A stretch of DNA of 64,000 nucleotides from Neoceratodus forsteri (lineage: Eukaryota > Chordata > Ceratodontiformes > Ceratodontidae), in the NCBI GenBank assembly GCA_016271365.2, contig CM057453.1:1091815001-1091879000 (forward strand), read 5' to 3'. Position numbers and translations under genes: made by a program. Below the pieces are notes generated by a model. That model had not been told where the DNA came from. It did not search any database and was given only the letters and a program-made list of their open reading frames with translations. Of the stretch, positions 54,200-64,000 are shown one piece after another (the stretch's first letter is position 1; each line of letters opens with the position of its first letter).

Positions 54200-56760
54200 G
54201 TTTCTATCATGTCCCCCCTTCTTTTTCCTCAAGGGTATACATATTAAGCTCCTTTAGTCTCTCCTCATCGGCTTCTCTTGCAGACCCTGCACCATTTTAG
54301 TTGCCCTCCTCTGACTACCTCTATCCTGTCTATGTCCTGTGGAGATGGGGTCTCCAGAACTGGACACAGTACTCCAGATGGGGTCTCTACCATGTCTGTA
54401 CAGAGGATAACAACTTCCTGTTTTCTGCTGCTGATGTCTCTCCCTATACATCCCAGTATACCCCCAGCCCTCCCTACACCTTTTTCATTGCTTGTACAAC
54501 AGGTCATCGATATATGATTACCCCCAGGTCCCTTTCCTTTTTGTTGTTGTTACTACCTCCCCACCAATTGTGTATTCTTCCCTGGGTTCTTGTTTCCCAG
54601 GTGCATTATTTTGCACTTCTTTGCATTGAATCCTAGCTGCCATACTTCTGACCATTCCTCCAACCTTGCCAAGTCCCTTTTCATCCTTTCCACGCCTCCT
54701 TGTGTATCAACCCTGTTGCAGATCTTTGTGTCATCTGCAAAAAGGCATACTTTTCCTTCAGTCCCTCTGCAATGTCACTGATGAAGACATTAAAAAGGAC
54801 TGGACCCAATAATGAACCCTGTGGTACCCCACTAGTAACCTCTTTCTTCAGAGTGGACTCCATTTACAATTACCTTCTGTGTCCTGTTGTGCAGCCAATG
54901 TTTTACCCAGGCTACCACCCTGGGACCCACTCCCAGGCTGGTTAATTTGACTATTAATCTTTTGTGTGGGACTGTGTCAAATGCCTTGCTAAAGTCTAGG
55001 TAGGCCATGTCACAGCCCCTCCTGGTCTACTATTTGGTCACCCAGTCAAAAATCTATTAGATTAGTCTGACATGACCTTCCGCTGTGAACCCATGCTGCC
55101 TGGGGTCCTGTGCTCCACCTAGCCTCTAGGTACTCAACTATTCTTTCCTTCAGAAGTGACTACATCACTTTCCTACCACAGAGGTCAGACTGACAGGTCT
55201 GTAGTTTCCTGCCTCTGTCTTGGTCCCACTTTTGTGAGGGAATCACATCCGCCTTCCTCCAGTCCTAAGATGCGACACCATCCTCCATGATTTGTGTTAA
55301 AAAAGAGTAGCCAGTGCTTTCACTAGTTCCTCCCTTAATTCTTTTAGAATTCTGGGTGAATTCCATTAGGACCCACTGCCTTGTCCACCTTCAGTTTTAG
55401 GAGTTCTTGCAGAACCCTTTCTTCTGTGAAAGGACTGGGATCGACCTCACCCCATCAAGAGTGCTTCTGTTAATTGGATTAGGCACTTCCCGCTCCTCTT
55501 TTGTAAATACTGAGCAGAAATATTCATTCAGTATCCCTGCTTTTTCACTGTCCCCCTCTGCCCACCCACCGTTCATTCTATTCAGCCTCATTATCCCTCC
55601 CTTTGTCTTTATACGCTCGCTGATGTACCTATAAAAGGTTTTATCCCCCTTCTTAACTGAGTTAGCTATCTTTTCCTCAGTTTGGGCCTTTGCTATTCTG
55701 ACTTCCCTCCCTGCTTCCTTCTGCCTTAACTGGTACAGCTTTCTGTCCTGCTCCTTCTGTGTTTCGTTATACTTCCGGAATGCTATCTTTTTCTTCCTGA
55801 CTTTCACAGCCACCTCTTTTGAGAACAGTAGTGGCTTTTTCTTTCGTTTTGATTTGTTTATTTGCTTCACACAAAGGCTTGTTGCCTCTGTGATGGCAGT
55901 TTTGATGATTCCCCATTGTTGCTCCACACCTCCTTCTAGCCTATTTGCTAGTGCTTTTCTGAGGCACTCTCCCATCTTGCCAAAGTCAGCCCTCCTAAAG
56001 TCCAGTACCCTCACTTTTGTATGGCTTGACTGTGTAGCTGAGTTTAACGTGAACCACACTGTTTGATGGTCACTTGTCCCCAGATGGCAACCCACTTCTA
56101 GATCTGAGATCCTCTCACTGCCCCGTTTGAGGTATGCGGTATAAGATTGCTCCTCACTCAGTGGGTTCTGAAACTAGCTGTCTAATGCCTGCCACCTGTA
56201 AGGCATCAAGAATGGCCCTGCTCTTGGATGTGGCTGCCAGATGTGCTCCAGTTAACATCTGGCATATTCAGGTCTCCCATCAACAGTATCTCCCCTTTCT
56301 CTGCCATTCTAAGAATGCCTTCTATCATATCCTTGTCCATTCCTCCCCCTGACATGGGGGTCTGTACACAACCCCTGTGCGGATTGTGGTGCCCTTTCCA
56401 GTCTCCAAGATGACCCACAGTGCCTCCTCTCCTCCCTGTTTACTCTTTTGTTCAGTTGCTTTTATCCCTTCCTTTACATAGAGAGCTACTCCTCCCCCTC
56501 TTCTCCCCTGCCTGTCTCTCCTGTAGGTTATGTACCCTGGTATGTAACATCCCAGTCATTGTTCTCTGTGTACCATGTTTCTGTGACTGCTACGATATCC
56601 AGGCATCCCTCTTCCATCAAGACCACCAGCTCAGGGAGCTTGTTGCCCAGACTACGGGCATTGGTACTCATTACCCTCCATTTCCTGATGGCCTTACTCC
56701 CTTTTGCCCCATCCCTGTCCTTCTTGCCTTTCACTTTCTCCATTTACCCTGCCCTTCTCC
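54200..56760 (-). pseudogene. LINE2 ORF2: endonuclease, RT, C-terminal domain
   Basis: Minus strand. Endonuclease: STNARSLGNKLPELVVLMEEGCLDIVAVTETW (in parts) at 56740-56530; LLMGDLNMPDVNWS near 56290; LGTSDHQTVWF near 56085. Linker 56095-55397 is open: [85 protein letters not shown] at 54840-54775, then the FADD box after a frame shift near 54740. C-terminus towards 54200 with QRRATKMVQGL. APE-type endonuclease plus RT is the standard CR1 ORF2 layout. Confidence 0.9.
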
Positions 56761-56860
56761 CTATCGACACCTCTATATTGGTGTTTGCCACACTTACTAC
56801 CGTGATTATTTGGGGGGGCGCTAGGATTTCCCTGCTCCTTTCCAGTGCCTCCCCCCTTGG

Positions 56861-57179
56861 CTAGTTTAAAAGCTTGCCAATGAAGCACTTAAACCTGTCA
56901 CCCAGGATCCTGGTTCCCCTCCCAGACAGATGCAACCCATCATGCCAGTATAGGCTTGCATCACTCAGGTGGACCCCAGTCCCCAGTGAAGCCAAATCCT
57001 GAGCTCCCACCAGTTTTTCAACCACTGATTGAATCCCATGGTGCGGAACACCCCAGCCTCCCATGCCATAGATGGGCGCACCTCCGAGAAGGTTACCGTG
57101 TGTGCTACTTGACTAAGGCCCTCCCCAATTCCACAAACTCTTCCTGCACTTCTCTAATCCCTTTCTTAGCCAGGTCATT
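56861..57179 (-). pseudogene. LINE2 ORF1 C-terminus, esterase-like
   Basis: Minus strand: an upstream stretch with helical residues (about 57170-57070), then GVHLSDASLYWHDGLHLSGRGTRILGDRF at 56980-56890 in pieces. The DGLHLS..G pattern is the Asp-His end of an SGNH-type esterase, a domain known in CR1-group ORF1 proteins. The catalytic Ser block lies outside the retained part, so the assignment rests on this end only. Confidence 0.65.
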
Positions 57180-57185
57180 TGTCAC

Positions 57186-59440
57186 CTCAAGTGCTTCCTC
57201 TGTTTAGGCCCGGACCATCCTGTTTCCTCCTGCCCTGAGAGTCAGACCTTCAATCAGGCCACAAAGAAAAGGAGACAGCAGGCTTTGGTGGCCCATCTTT
57301 TAAAAGCCCACCTGGCTTCCCTTGAAAGGAAGATGGACCAGTTGAGAGAGTACTCGGCTGAAAAATCTCCTCCTTCCAAGAAGCATAAAGAGAAATCCAG
57401 GGAGCGGGAGTGCTCTGCGGACAACTCGCGGCCCTCGAGCAAGGCCCAACCACCGCCCAGAAAATCGGACGGTAAGTCTGGTAAGACCATAGCGGGTCAG
57501 CCGGTCAAGGGCTCGTCCCTTGCCTGACTCTACCCGCTAAGACGGACGTCCCTGACGGTCACATTGGTGCGGTTCCCCTGTCGGGCCCTACGGCATCTCC
57601 ACCCGACATCCAGCGGAACCAGAGGAGAAAGCCCTTTTCCTTCACCATAATCCACCCCTCCCTGGCGGGTACTTCTGGCGACGATAGCGGCGGACCCCTC
57701 AACACTGTCTGCTACGGGGGTCATCTCCCGTTCCTCTCTCAGGGTGAGGAGAGGCTCCTCACTTAGCCAGCAGGCCTTACTGTGGAGGCCCCTCCGCCGC
57801 CTTTGGCAGGATTCAGTGCCCTCCGACACCAGACATCCCAACGACAGTCCTGCAGCCTGGACCTTCGACTGGCCTCAGCCTTCTGGCCCTGATGACAGAT
57901 CAGGTCCCGCCAGGGCCCCTCCGTCAGGCCCAGGCGGCTGGATCTCTTTCCGAGCGCGGATTGGGTGGTGTCGGTTCCCCTGGCGTGGGGCAGTCCTGGC
58001 AGACCACCAGCCTATATACTACGGCGGGTCTGGCGACAAGGATTTACTCTAGACCCAAACTATTCGGCGAATTACCCACAGGGGGTTCCTGGGGACCACT
58101 ACTCGTGAAGCCCGCTCAGGACTGGAGTAATTTCAGACAGTTTTACCCTGGGTTTCATCCCTACTCTTCTTATCAGGGATTCCAGGGTTATTAACCTCCA
58201 GTGGTAATTCCCCCTCCCCTGTTTCTCCGGTTTCCAAGACCCTAATTCAGTCTTGGTGGCAGGGGGCCTGGTTGGAGTTGGTCTTGGACCCGGAGACTAG
58301 GCTCCCACTACCACGGTCTCCCAGGTCCCCTTCTCCGAGCAGTTCCTCCATTGCTACTGTCCACATCTCAGGGAAGACTTGTCAGGATGTTTCTCTTCCC
58401 AATACCACCATCCTATTGAGGGGGTGGATGGTGGCAGTAGCTCAGAGGCGGCTGATGAGTCTTCACAAGAGGTCCCGAAAGGCAAGGTTTCCCCGAAATC
58501 TCCACTAGAGGACCCTGCCTTTTCGGACCTTCTGAGATCCATGAAGGATTACTTTGACTGGGAGTCTGAGGATCAGGACCCTATGAGACAGAGGCTCGCA
58601 GAACACCTCGACCTAGAGTCTCTGTCTCCGGTCCCCATTTCTCTTTGGATTGCACCTCACCACTACCGTCTGGCAGATGCCTCATTCTCTCTCTCCCGGC
58701 CGTCCCCAAATGTGCGGACAGACTTTACCAGGCGCCGAAGGATGCCCCGTTCCTGAAGGAACATCCCAAGGCTGACTCTGTGGTCATCTCTGTGGCTCAA
58801 GACTGCTCCTTAGCGCCAAAGCACATGAGCACATCTCCTCCGGACAAAGGTTCGAGGCAGATGGACCAGTTCAGGAGAAAGATTTATTCATTGTCCACAT
58901 GCGTCCTCTGGTCCCTTAACTATGTGGCCCACCGCCAGGTTAGAGGCACGAGTCCAGTCCATGGACCCCTCGCCCTTAAAGGAGGAACTTGCCAAGGATC
59001 TTCACCTCTCTAAAATCTCGTGAAGGCATGCTTGCACCTTATGACTCCGTTGATTCGGTGGCACATACCTTCGAGCAACTCGCGTTGCTCCTAAGCGGCA
59101 CTCCTGGCTTCACCTCTCCGGACTTGCCAGCGAGGTCTGTCGGCGATTCAGGATACCCCTTTAGGGCTCAGTACTCTTTGGTGGGGACACCAAGGACATT
59201 ATTACAGACCTGTGGGACAGGGCCTTGCCTTTAGGTCTGTGAGATCCATGTGCCGATCGGGCTTCCAGCAGCAGCAGCCCTTTTGGAAAAGGACCTGGAG
59301 GCAGAGAAAGAACACCCCAGTGTGCCGCCATGAGAAGCGCAAGGCCACGGGTTCATCCACCCCTCCTGCCTTCAAAAACCAAAGAAGTTCAGGGGGTCAT
59401 CCCCCTGAATGCCCTGCCACTTCTTGACTTCTCATCCCCA
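57186..59440 (+). pseudogene. A5 gag, main part
   Basis: Resumes after LINE2 with CLGPDHPVSSCPESQTFNQATKKRRQQALVAHLLKAHL (57207-57310 in parts), completing the Cys/His motif, then a basic KKHKEKSRERE region to a stop at 57525. A Pro-rich part to 58250. SPLEDPAFSDLLRSMKDYFDWESEDQDP (58500-58590). 58645-59013: ADSVVISVAQDCSLAPKHMSTS and DKGSRQMDQFRRKIYSLSTCVLWSLNYVAH. Core from 59035: YDSVDSVAHTFEQLALLL, with the equivalent of PFRAQYSLVG near 59155. Longer preserved segments than in A2. Confidence 0.85.
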
Positions 59441-59469
59441 CTGCCTCCTCAGTCTCTGACAAAGAGCAA

Positions 59470-61245
59470 GTGGGGGAGTTCGGCCCGCCACCATGTAGTG
59501 GAGGCGATCACCTCAGACGTATCGGGTCCTCAGAACTAGTGTCCGTTGGACACACCATAGAGTTTCTGGAAATTCCCCAGAAAGTCCACCAAAGAAGTCC
59601 TCCTACTCGGTGGGACCAGGCCCTCCTTGTTCAAGAAGAGGTAAACTCGCCTTACTCAAGGAAGCATATAAGACATTCCTCTGGCAAGGAAGGGGTTTAC
59701 TCCCATTTTTCCTGGTTCCAAAAGTCAGGGGACTTCAGATCCATACTCGACTTAAGCCAGCTAAATCAGTTTGTCGAGTAGAAAAAATTTCGGATGCTGA
59801 CCCTCCAGAGCCTCCTTCCACTACTTATGGAGAACCACTGGCTCTGTGCTGTGGGTGTGCTGGATGCCTACCTGCTCATCCCTGTCTTCCCCAGCCACCG
59901 CTGGTTCCTGTGCTTTTGGTTCCAGGGGGAGCACTTTCAGTTTCAAGCACTCTCTTTTGGCTGTCTTTGGCACCACGGGTCTTTACCAAGTGCCTGGCGG
60001 TGCTTGCGGCCTTTTACGCCACAGAGGTATTGTGGTTTTCCCTTACTTGGACAACTGTCTGATTTCAGTCCCATCCAGGGATTCTTTGCTAGAGGCTCTT
60101 TCCTTCACTCTAGACCTCTTCAACAGACTTGGGATCACAGTCAGTGTTCCCAAGTCCTCCCTCATCCCTGCCCAGAGGCTACAGTTTGTTGGGGCAGTCT
60201 TGGATACTGTCCAGTGCAGAGTCTTTCTTCTTCTTCCAGACAGGGTGAAGACCCTTCTCTGTCGGGCCTCCGAGTGGCTTCCGTCAGGACCATCCTGGCT
60301 CAGGAGGTCCTGCGCCTTCTGGGCCTGATGGTGGCTTCCATCACGACAGTTCCCCTGGCGAGGCTTCACAAGAGTCATTCAGTGGTCCTTGTGGGTGCAG
60401 TGAGATCTGCTTCTGGAGGATCTGAATCATTCGGTACTGGTTTCCTCGGCGGTTCAGAATGAGTTGCATTGGTGGATGGATTCTCACAATCTTTCCTTGG
60501 GGCTTCTCTTCTGGAGCCCGGCACCCTTAGCTTCCCTCACCACGGATGCCTCGAACATGGGGTGGAGAACACCAAGCCCAGGGACTATAGTCCAGCTTGG
60601 AGACTTCTTTACATATCAGTGTTCTGGAAATGAGGGCAGTCCTGTACGCTATACAGGCCTTCCAGTCCCTTATTCCGAAGGGTTCACTGCTAATCCAAAC
60701 GGACAACATGTCCGTGGCTTGGTATATCAGCAGACAGGAGGAACCTAGTCGCATTCCCCTGGAAGCGGGAAGCTACACGGATGTGGAACTGGGCAGTCCA
60801 GCACCATCTGATCTTTGTGGCGTGCACATTCTGGGCATCTTAAACGTCCTGATGGACAGTCTCAGCAGGTCTCGGACCCTAGCTCACAAGTGGGAATGCA
60901 TCAGGAAGTGGCGGAATCCACCTTCCTACATTGGGGTGTCCAGAAATCAACCTCTTCGCCTCCGAATCCAACGCAGAACTTCCCAGCTTTTGCTTGCTCG
61001 TTCCAGGGCAAGGTGCTTTTTGGAACGACGCATTGTCTGTCTTCGACAGGAAAGTTTTCTATGCCTTCCCTCCATTTTCCATTGTACAGAGGGTCATTCT
61101 CAAGCTTCAAGTGGAGAGAGCAAAGATCATCCTCATTGCTCCTCTCTGGCTGAGACAGATCTGGTTCCCGCTGCTGCAACAGCTCTCCAGGGAACCACTG
61201 GTTCCGCCTCCAGTTACTCACGACCTCCTGACTGGGGATTAAGGT
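59470..61245 (+). pseudogene. A5 pol: RT, RNase H, MT-like region
   Basis: RT fingers GVYSHFSWFQKSGDFRSILDLSQLNQFVE (59690-59780; Lys-Lys-Thr-Gly changed). Palm VGVLDAYLLIPVFPSHRW; catalytic box FPYLDNCLIS (about 60037-60066, Asp-Asn). Thumb LGITVSVPKSSLIPAQRLQFVGAVLDTVQ (60130-60215). RNase H: TTDASNMGWRTPS (the Gly-Ala-His-Leu after GW is lost), LEMRAVLYAIQAFQSL, QTDNMSVAWYISRQ. MT-like block fully open at 60931-61242: INLFASESNAELPSF, WNDALSVFDRKVFYAFPPFSIVQRVILKL, ILIAPLWLRQIWFP. Breaks near 59780, 60055, 60330 and 60590. Confidence 0.9.
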
Positions 61246-61284
61246 TGATTGTTACATCCAGGGCTCAGGACTCTGCATCTTCAG

Positions 61285-62335
61285 GCATGGCTCCTGCAGA
61301 CATAGTGATCTCTCGCTTCGGGATCTCCTCCTGGGATGCTAAAGTCATCATTGAGGCCAGAAAACCCTCTACTCATTCCACTTATGCCATGAAGTGGAAA
61401 CTGTTTTCCATCTAGGCGACCGCTAAGGGTTGAAACCCCTTCTCTTGTTCTGCCCCGCAAGTCATGGAATACCTCCTTCACTTGTCAGACTCCAGTCTTT
61501 CGTACTCTTCCTTGAAGGTCCACATTTCGGCTATCTTGGCGTACCACAAGCTAGTGGATGGTAAACCTGTGGCTTAGTTGGAGGTTTCGAAAACCTTTCT
61601 GAAAGGGATTCTCCATCTAAAACCCCCCATCTGCAGCCCAACTCCTACTTGGGACTTGAACTTCGTATTGGAAAAGCTCACCCTTCCTCCTTTCGAGCCG
61701 GCTATGAGCTGTGATTTGCGCTTCCTTTCCTGGAAGGCGCTGTTTCTCTTGGCCATCACGTGATCCTGAAGGATTTCGGAGCTTCACTTTCTAGTCTGTA
61801 AGGAGCCCTATCTGATTTTCCATAGGGACTGGGCAGTCCTCAGAACGCATCCGAAGTTTCTTCCCAAGGTGGTGTCAGAAGCCACTCTGAATCAATCAGT
61901 AGAGCTTCCTGTGTATTACCAGTGTCCCTCTAACAGAGGTGAGGCACTCCTTCATATGATGGATGTTCATTGGATTCTCCAGTGTTACACTCACCGAACC
62001 AAAGAATTCCATACCTGCGACCAGCTGTTAGTTTCCTTTGCCCTAGATTGAAGGGCAAACTGGTTTCTAAGCAGGGCCTGTCCAAATGGTTAGGCAACTG
62101 CATTAGGTTCTGTTACCAGAAGTATGAAAACCTCTGCCTGGTCCCATTAGAGGTCATTCTACTAGGGGAATGGCTGCCTCCGCTGCTTTCTTGCGTAACG
62201 TTTTTGTGGCTGATATTTGTGCCACTGCTACTTGGAGTTCTGTCCATACCTTTACCAAACATTACAGTCTGGACATTGCTTCTAGGTGGGGGCTGGCTTC
62301 GGCCTAGCTGTCTTGCAGGGCCTTCTGTCCTAGGC
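61285..62335 (+). pseudogene. A5 tyrosine recombinase
   Basis: SWDAKVIIEARKPSTHSTYAMKWKLFSI, then a stop at 61413. QVMEYLLHLSDSSLSYSSLKVH; VSKTFLKGILHLKPP...WDLNFVLEKLTLPPFEPA (61578-61763). The first-Arg block is hit by two stops: cacgtgatcctgaaggatttc stands where SARRIS is expected. NQSVELPVYYQCPSNRGEALLHMMDVHWILQCYTH. HxxR box HSTRGMAA near 62155 and KHYSLDIAS near 62260, both intact in a shifted frame. The stop changes (tga) are of the CpG-decay type. Confidence 0.9.
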
Positions 62336-62429
62336 TGGGTCCATTCTGGATTCCAGTTTTTTCTGTTGAAGTTAGTTCTCCTCCTCCTCCCTAGTTTCTA
62401 TCGGTCTCTCCTTGGAGAGACTACTTGGG

Positions 62430-62848
62430 ACTCTGTCCTATATGTGATGACCTACTGAAGGAACCCTCTCGAAGTAAGATAGTGCAGTTACATAGGAACT
62501 TGCTGTAACAGTAGAGCTTCGAGAGAGGTTCCTTCAGTAGATCATATTTTTCCCTCCCTCCTTCCCCTCATTTGTGTTTTGCAGGGACTCCAAATCCTGT
62601 TTGCTTCTGCTGTTAGGCCTCTTCCTGGCTCGGGCATGGAGAACTGGAGGTGTGCATGGGGACCACCACTATATACAGTCACGCTGATGTCGGTCACATG
62701 GCGTCGGGTGGGCTGTCCCGTCAGGTATTGCTAGAAAGGTCTGCCATGTGGCCAAACACCAAGTGGCGCTGAGTCCTATATGTGATGACCTACTGAATGA
62801 ACCTCTCCTCAAGATCTATTGTTACAGTAAGTCTCAATGCAACTCTGC
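62430..62848 (+). repeat. A5 internal complementary region and right ITR
   Basis: ICR 62434-62550: gtcctatatgtgatgacctactgaaggaaccctctcgaagtaagat (complement of the left end at 53545), then agtgcagttacataggaacttgctgtaacagtagagcttcgagag (complement of the right end). The right ITR includes ctatatacagtcacgctgatgtcgg, a tata-like stretch. Confidence 0.85.
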
Positions 62849-64000
62849 TTCCTCCTGATGAGAGCTGGCCAAACCTGCTCCGGTTTGGCCAAAATCGGGT
62901 GTCTGCCAATTGTGGTGGAGCTGCCACCTAAACAGCCTTTGGAAGGGGCTCCTATGAAGGATTCTCGGATGGTTCCAGGACTCCCCGTGGGTTGTCAGTC
63001 ATCCTTATGCCTGATCTGCCTCAGGCGTGTTGAAGGGACCTTGGTGGCCGATCGATCTATCCGATTCTCTCGGATACAGAAGACGCAGACTTACACTCTC
63101 ACCCACAGGGACGATTAGTCTATCTGTAGTCTGTCGATGGAGAAGGGCCCTTCATCTTTTCAAGGGATTCTCCCTTGTCTCCAAATCCACAAGGATGCCC
63201 CTGGAGCCTTTCCAGAAAAAGGCAGAGTGTACCCTTTACAGATATTCTTAAGAGGGAATACACCCACGGAAGCCTTACCTGTGGCCGAACCCATTGTTGG
63301 CCAAGCCTTGGAGCTTTGGTAGCATCCTGCCTCCTGCCCAGCGCCATCTGCCTGGATGGCTCACAAGCATGCAGTGCCCATTGGGTTCCTCTCGGGGTTC
63401 ACTGAACACCCTCGCCGAGAATTGGTGACTGCCTGTGTTCAAACGCACAGGCAGCTCTGCTAACACTGATAGACCTCCTGACAAGGAGTCAAAAAACTAG
63501 ACCACACAGCCAGGAAGGTCTGTGCAGCTTCCTCTTTAGGCCTCCATCAGGCAAGCTCGGCCATCATCATGGTGCACTTCTCTCATGCCCTGTTGGGCTT
63601 CTTAGATGAAGTTCTCTTGCACTCGCTGTGGACCTTCAGACTATGGTCAAGCAGGTCCAGGACCAGGGCTGTGCTGTTGCCAAGCAGCAGCTTCAGATGG
63701 CTTTTGGATCTTGGGGACTCTTGCGCCTGTTCAGTGGCAGCGCCTTTGCCTCACTCTGCAGGGCTTGGCTGAGGCTTTCCACTTTACGGTGGACATCCAG
63801 CACAAACTCACTGATGTTCCTTTCCTGGGTACCCATCCCTTCGGCCCAGGTGTGGCTGGCCAACATGAATCGAGCAGTCCAGTGCCACCTTGGACTCTGC
63901 CACTCCTGCTCAAAGCGCCCCTGGCTCCAAGAAGCAGCAGAAAAGCCTTTTCAGCACCCTGCTACTGCAGCACAGCAGCCTCTTTTCACGGCGGGCAGCA
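62849..64000 (+). pseudogene. B7 gag, C-terminal half of B6/B7 (runs off the window)
   Basis: Pro-rich start, then PLEPFQKKAECTLYRYS and the equivalent of LPVAEPIVGQALELW (63180-63320), matching ESVQKRAKYPFTKILDRDD and FPVAEAILGTALKLW of B1. DKESKN-TTQPGRSVQLPL in shifted frames at 63480-63540, and MVHFSHALLGFLDEV at 63569. The gag continues beyond 64000. This half contains no sequence already present in the B6 half. Confidence 0.8.

Larger units (their letters stand above)
53829..57185 (-). mobile_element. LINE2: CR1/L2-type LINE with 6-bp target duplication
   Basis: The insert is 53835-57179 on the minus strand, flanked by tgtcac at 53829-53834 and 57180-57185. The 3' end (left) is the short tandem array atagaaacatagaacatag, i.e. 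(TTCTATG)n on the sense strand, as in CR1 elements, followed by the 'cccatctagtctgcccat' region. At 3.35 kb it is longer than LINE1 and includes the end of ORF1, but it lacks the 5' UTR and the start of ORF1. Confidence 0.9.
53545..62848 (+). mobile_element. DIRS retrotransposon A5, inside B6/B7, split by LINE2
   Basis: A family-A element of about 5.95 kb without LINE2. The left end, atcttacttcgagagtgttcc-ttccataggtcatcgcatataggact, is the reverse complement of the first half of its ICR (62434-62480). The right end, gatctattgttacagtaagtctcaatgcaactctgc, is the complement of the second half. ITRs are 53545-53665 and 62690-62825 (shared gcgccac-tgg, ctagcaatacctga). Host gag is found directly on both sides. 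Confidence 0.9.
52224..64000 (+). mobile_element. DIRS retrotransposon B6/B7, split by A5, continues past the window
   Basis: A family-B element starting with gttctagggttgtggctgtg and the B ITR (ccctttaaatcttgctggaaggtcttcaag, cacccacccaggtgg). Gag runs to 53544, is interrupted by A5, and resumes at 62849, reaching the window end still inside gag. The two halves contain non-overlapping parts of the B gag in the right order. Confidence 0.85.

Noticed and set aside
1..64000. Endogenous retrovirus or Ty3/gypsy origin for the RT-RNase H regions
   Set aside because: No protease, no DDE integrase, no LTRs and no envelope gene. Instead each pol is followed by a tyrosine recombinase with HSTR and a catalytic Tyr.
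1..64000. CRISPR array, prophage integrase or integron, prompted by the many tyrosine recombinases
   Set aside because: No regularly spaced short repeats. The recombinases belong to DIRS retrotransposons with adjacent RT and RNase H, and the sequence is vertebrate in character.
1..64000. tRNA, rRNA or other structural RNA genes
   Set aside because: No A-box/B-box pairs, cloverleaf or rRNA core sequences were recognised on reading. A covariance-model scan would be needed to exclude small ones.

Overview
The window is vertebrate repeat DNA with no recognisable host gene. It consists almost entirely of tyrosine-recombinase (DIRS-type) retrotransposons inserted into one another, plus two CR1/L2-type LINEs and a few poly(A)-type retroposed segments. 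The combination of many DIRS copies with a CR1-like LINE whose 3' tail reads (TTCTATG)n in antisense (acatagaaacatag, then the 'cccatctagtctgccc' region) suggests a large-genome amphibian. I favour a caecilian; a salamander, lungfish or turtle is possible. This is a judgement from pattern memory, not a search.

Four DIRS families are represented by coding remnants and a fifth by termini only. I name them here by letter. Family A: A1 1-2809, A2 2810-7263, A3 terminal remnant 19790-20231, A4 34119-40136, A5 53545-62848. Family B: B1 15157-19675, B2 21908-23812, B3/B5 40439-51909, B4 43423-49194, B6/B7 52224-64000. Family C: 23964-31966. Family D: 11114-33497. Family E: 14953-20655, inverted termini only. 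All lie in the same orientation (+). A typical copy is 5.5-6 kb: left inverted terminal repeat (ITR), gag with a Cys/His-rich start and a conserved capsid-like block, pol (RT, RNase H, a Dam-methyltransferase-like region with an AFPPFP motif), tyrosine recombinase (YR) with ARRISEL, HSTR and the catalytic Tyr, an internal complementary region (ICR), and the right ITR. Every coding region carries stops and frameshifts, so all are annotated as pseudogenes.

Layout by nesting. (1) A1 sits at the left edge and appears to be inserted in the gag of A2. A2 ends inside its YR at a GC-rich poly(A) segment (7264-8007). (2) 8008-11113 is unassigned. (3) One D element is spread over 22 kb (11114-33497). 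It is split by a 589-bp retroposon with a perfect 14-bp target duplication, by E (itself carrying B1 and A3), by the gag-only B2, and by F, a candidate antisense retrocopy. F is split by C, and the right terminus of C is split by LINE1. (4) A4 is an almost complete element. (5) B3/B5 is split by the complete, CpG-rich B4. (6) B6/B7 is split in gag by A5, whose own gag is split by LINE2. The order of insertion can be read directly from this nesting.

Nothing here works as a present-day operon or pathway. The biological content is the element architecture: RT, RNase H and MT-like domains for copying, YR for integration of a presumed circular intermediate, and ITR/ICR sequences whose complementarity marks the exact ends.
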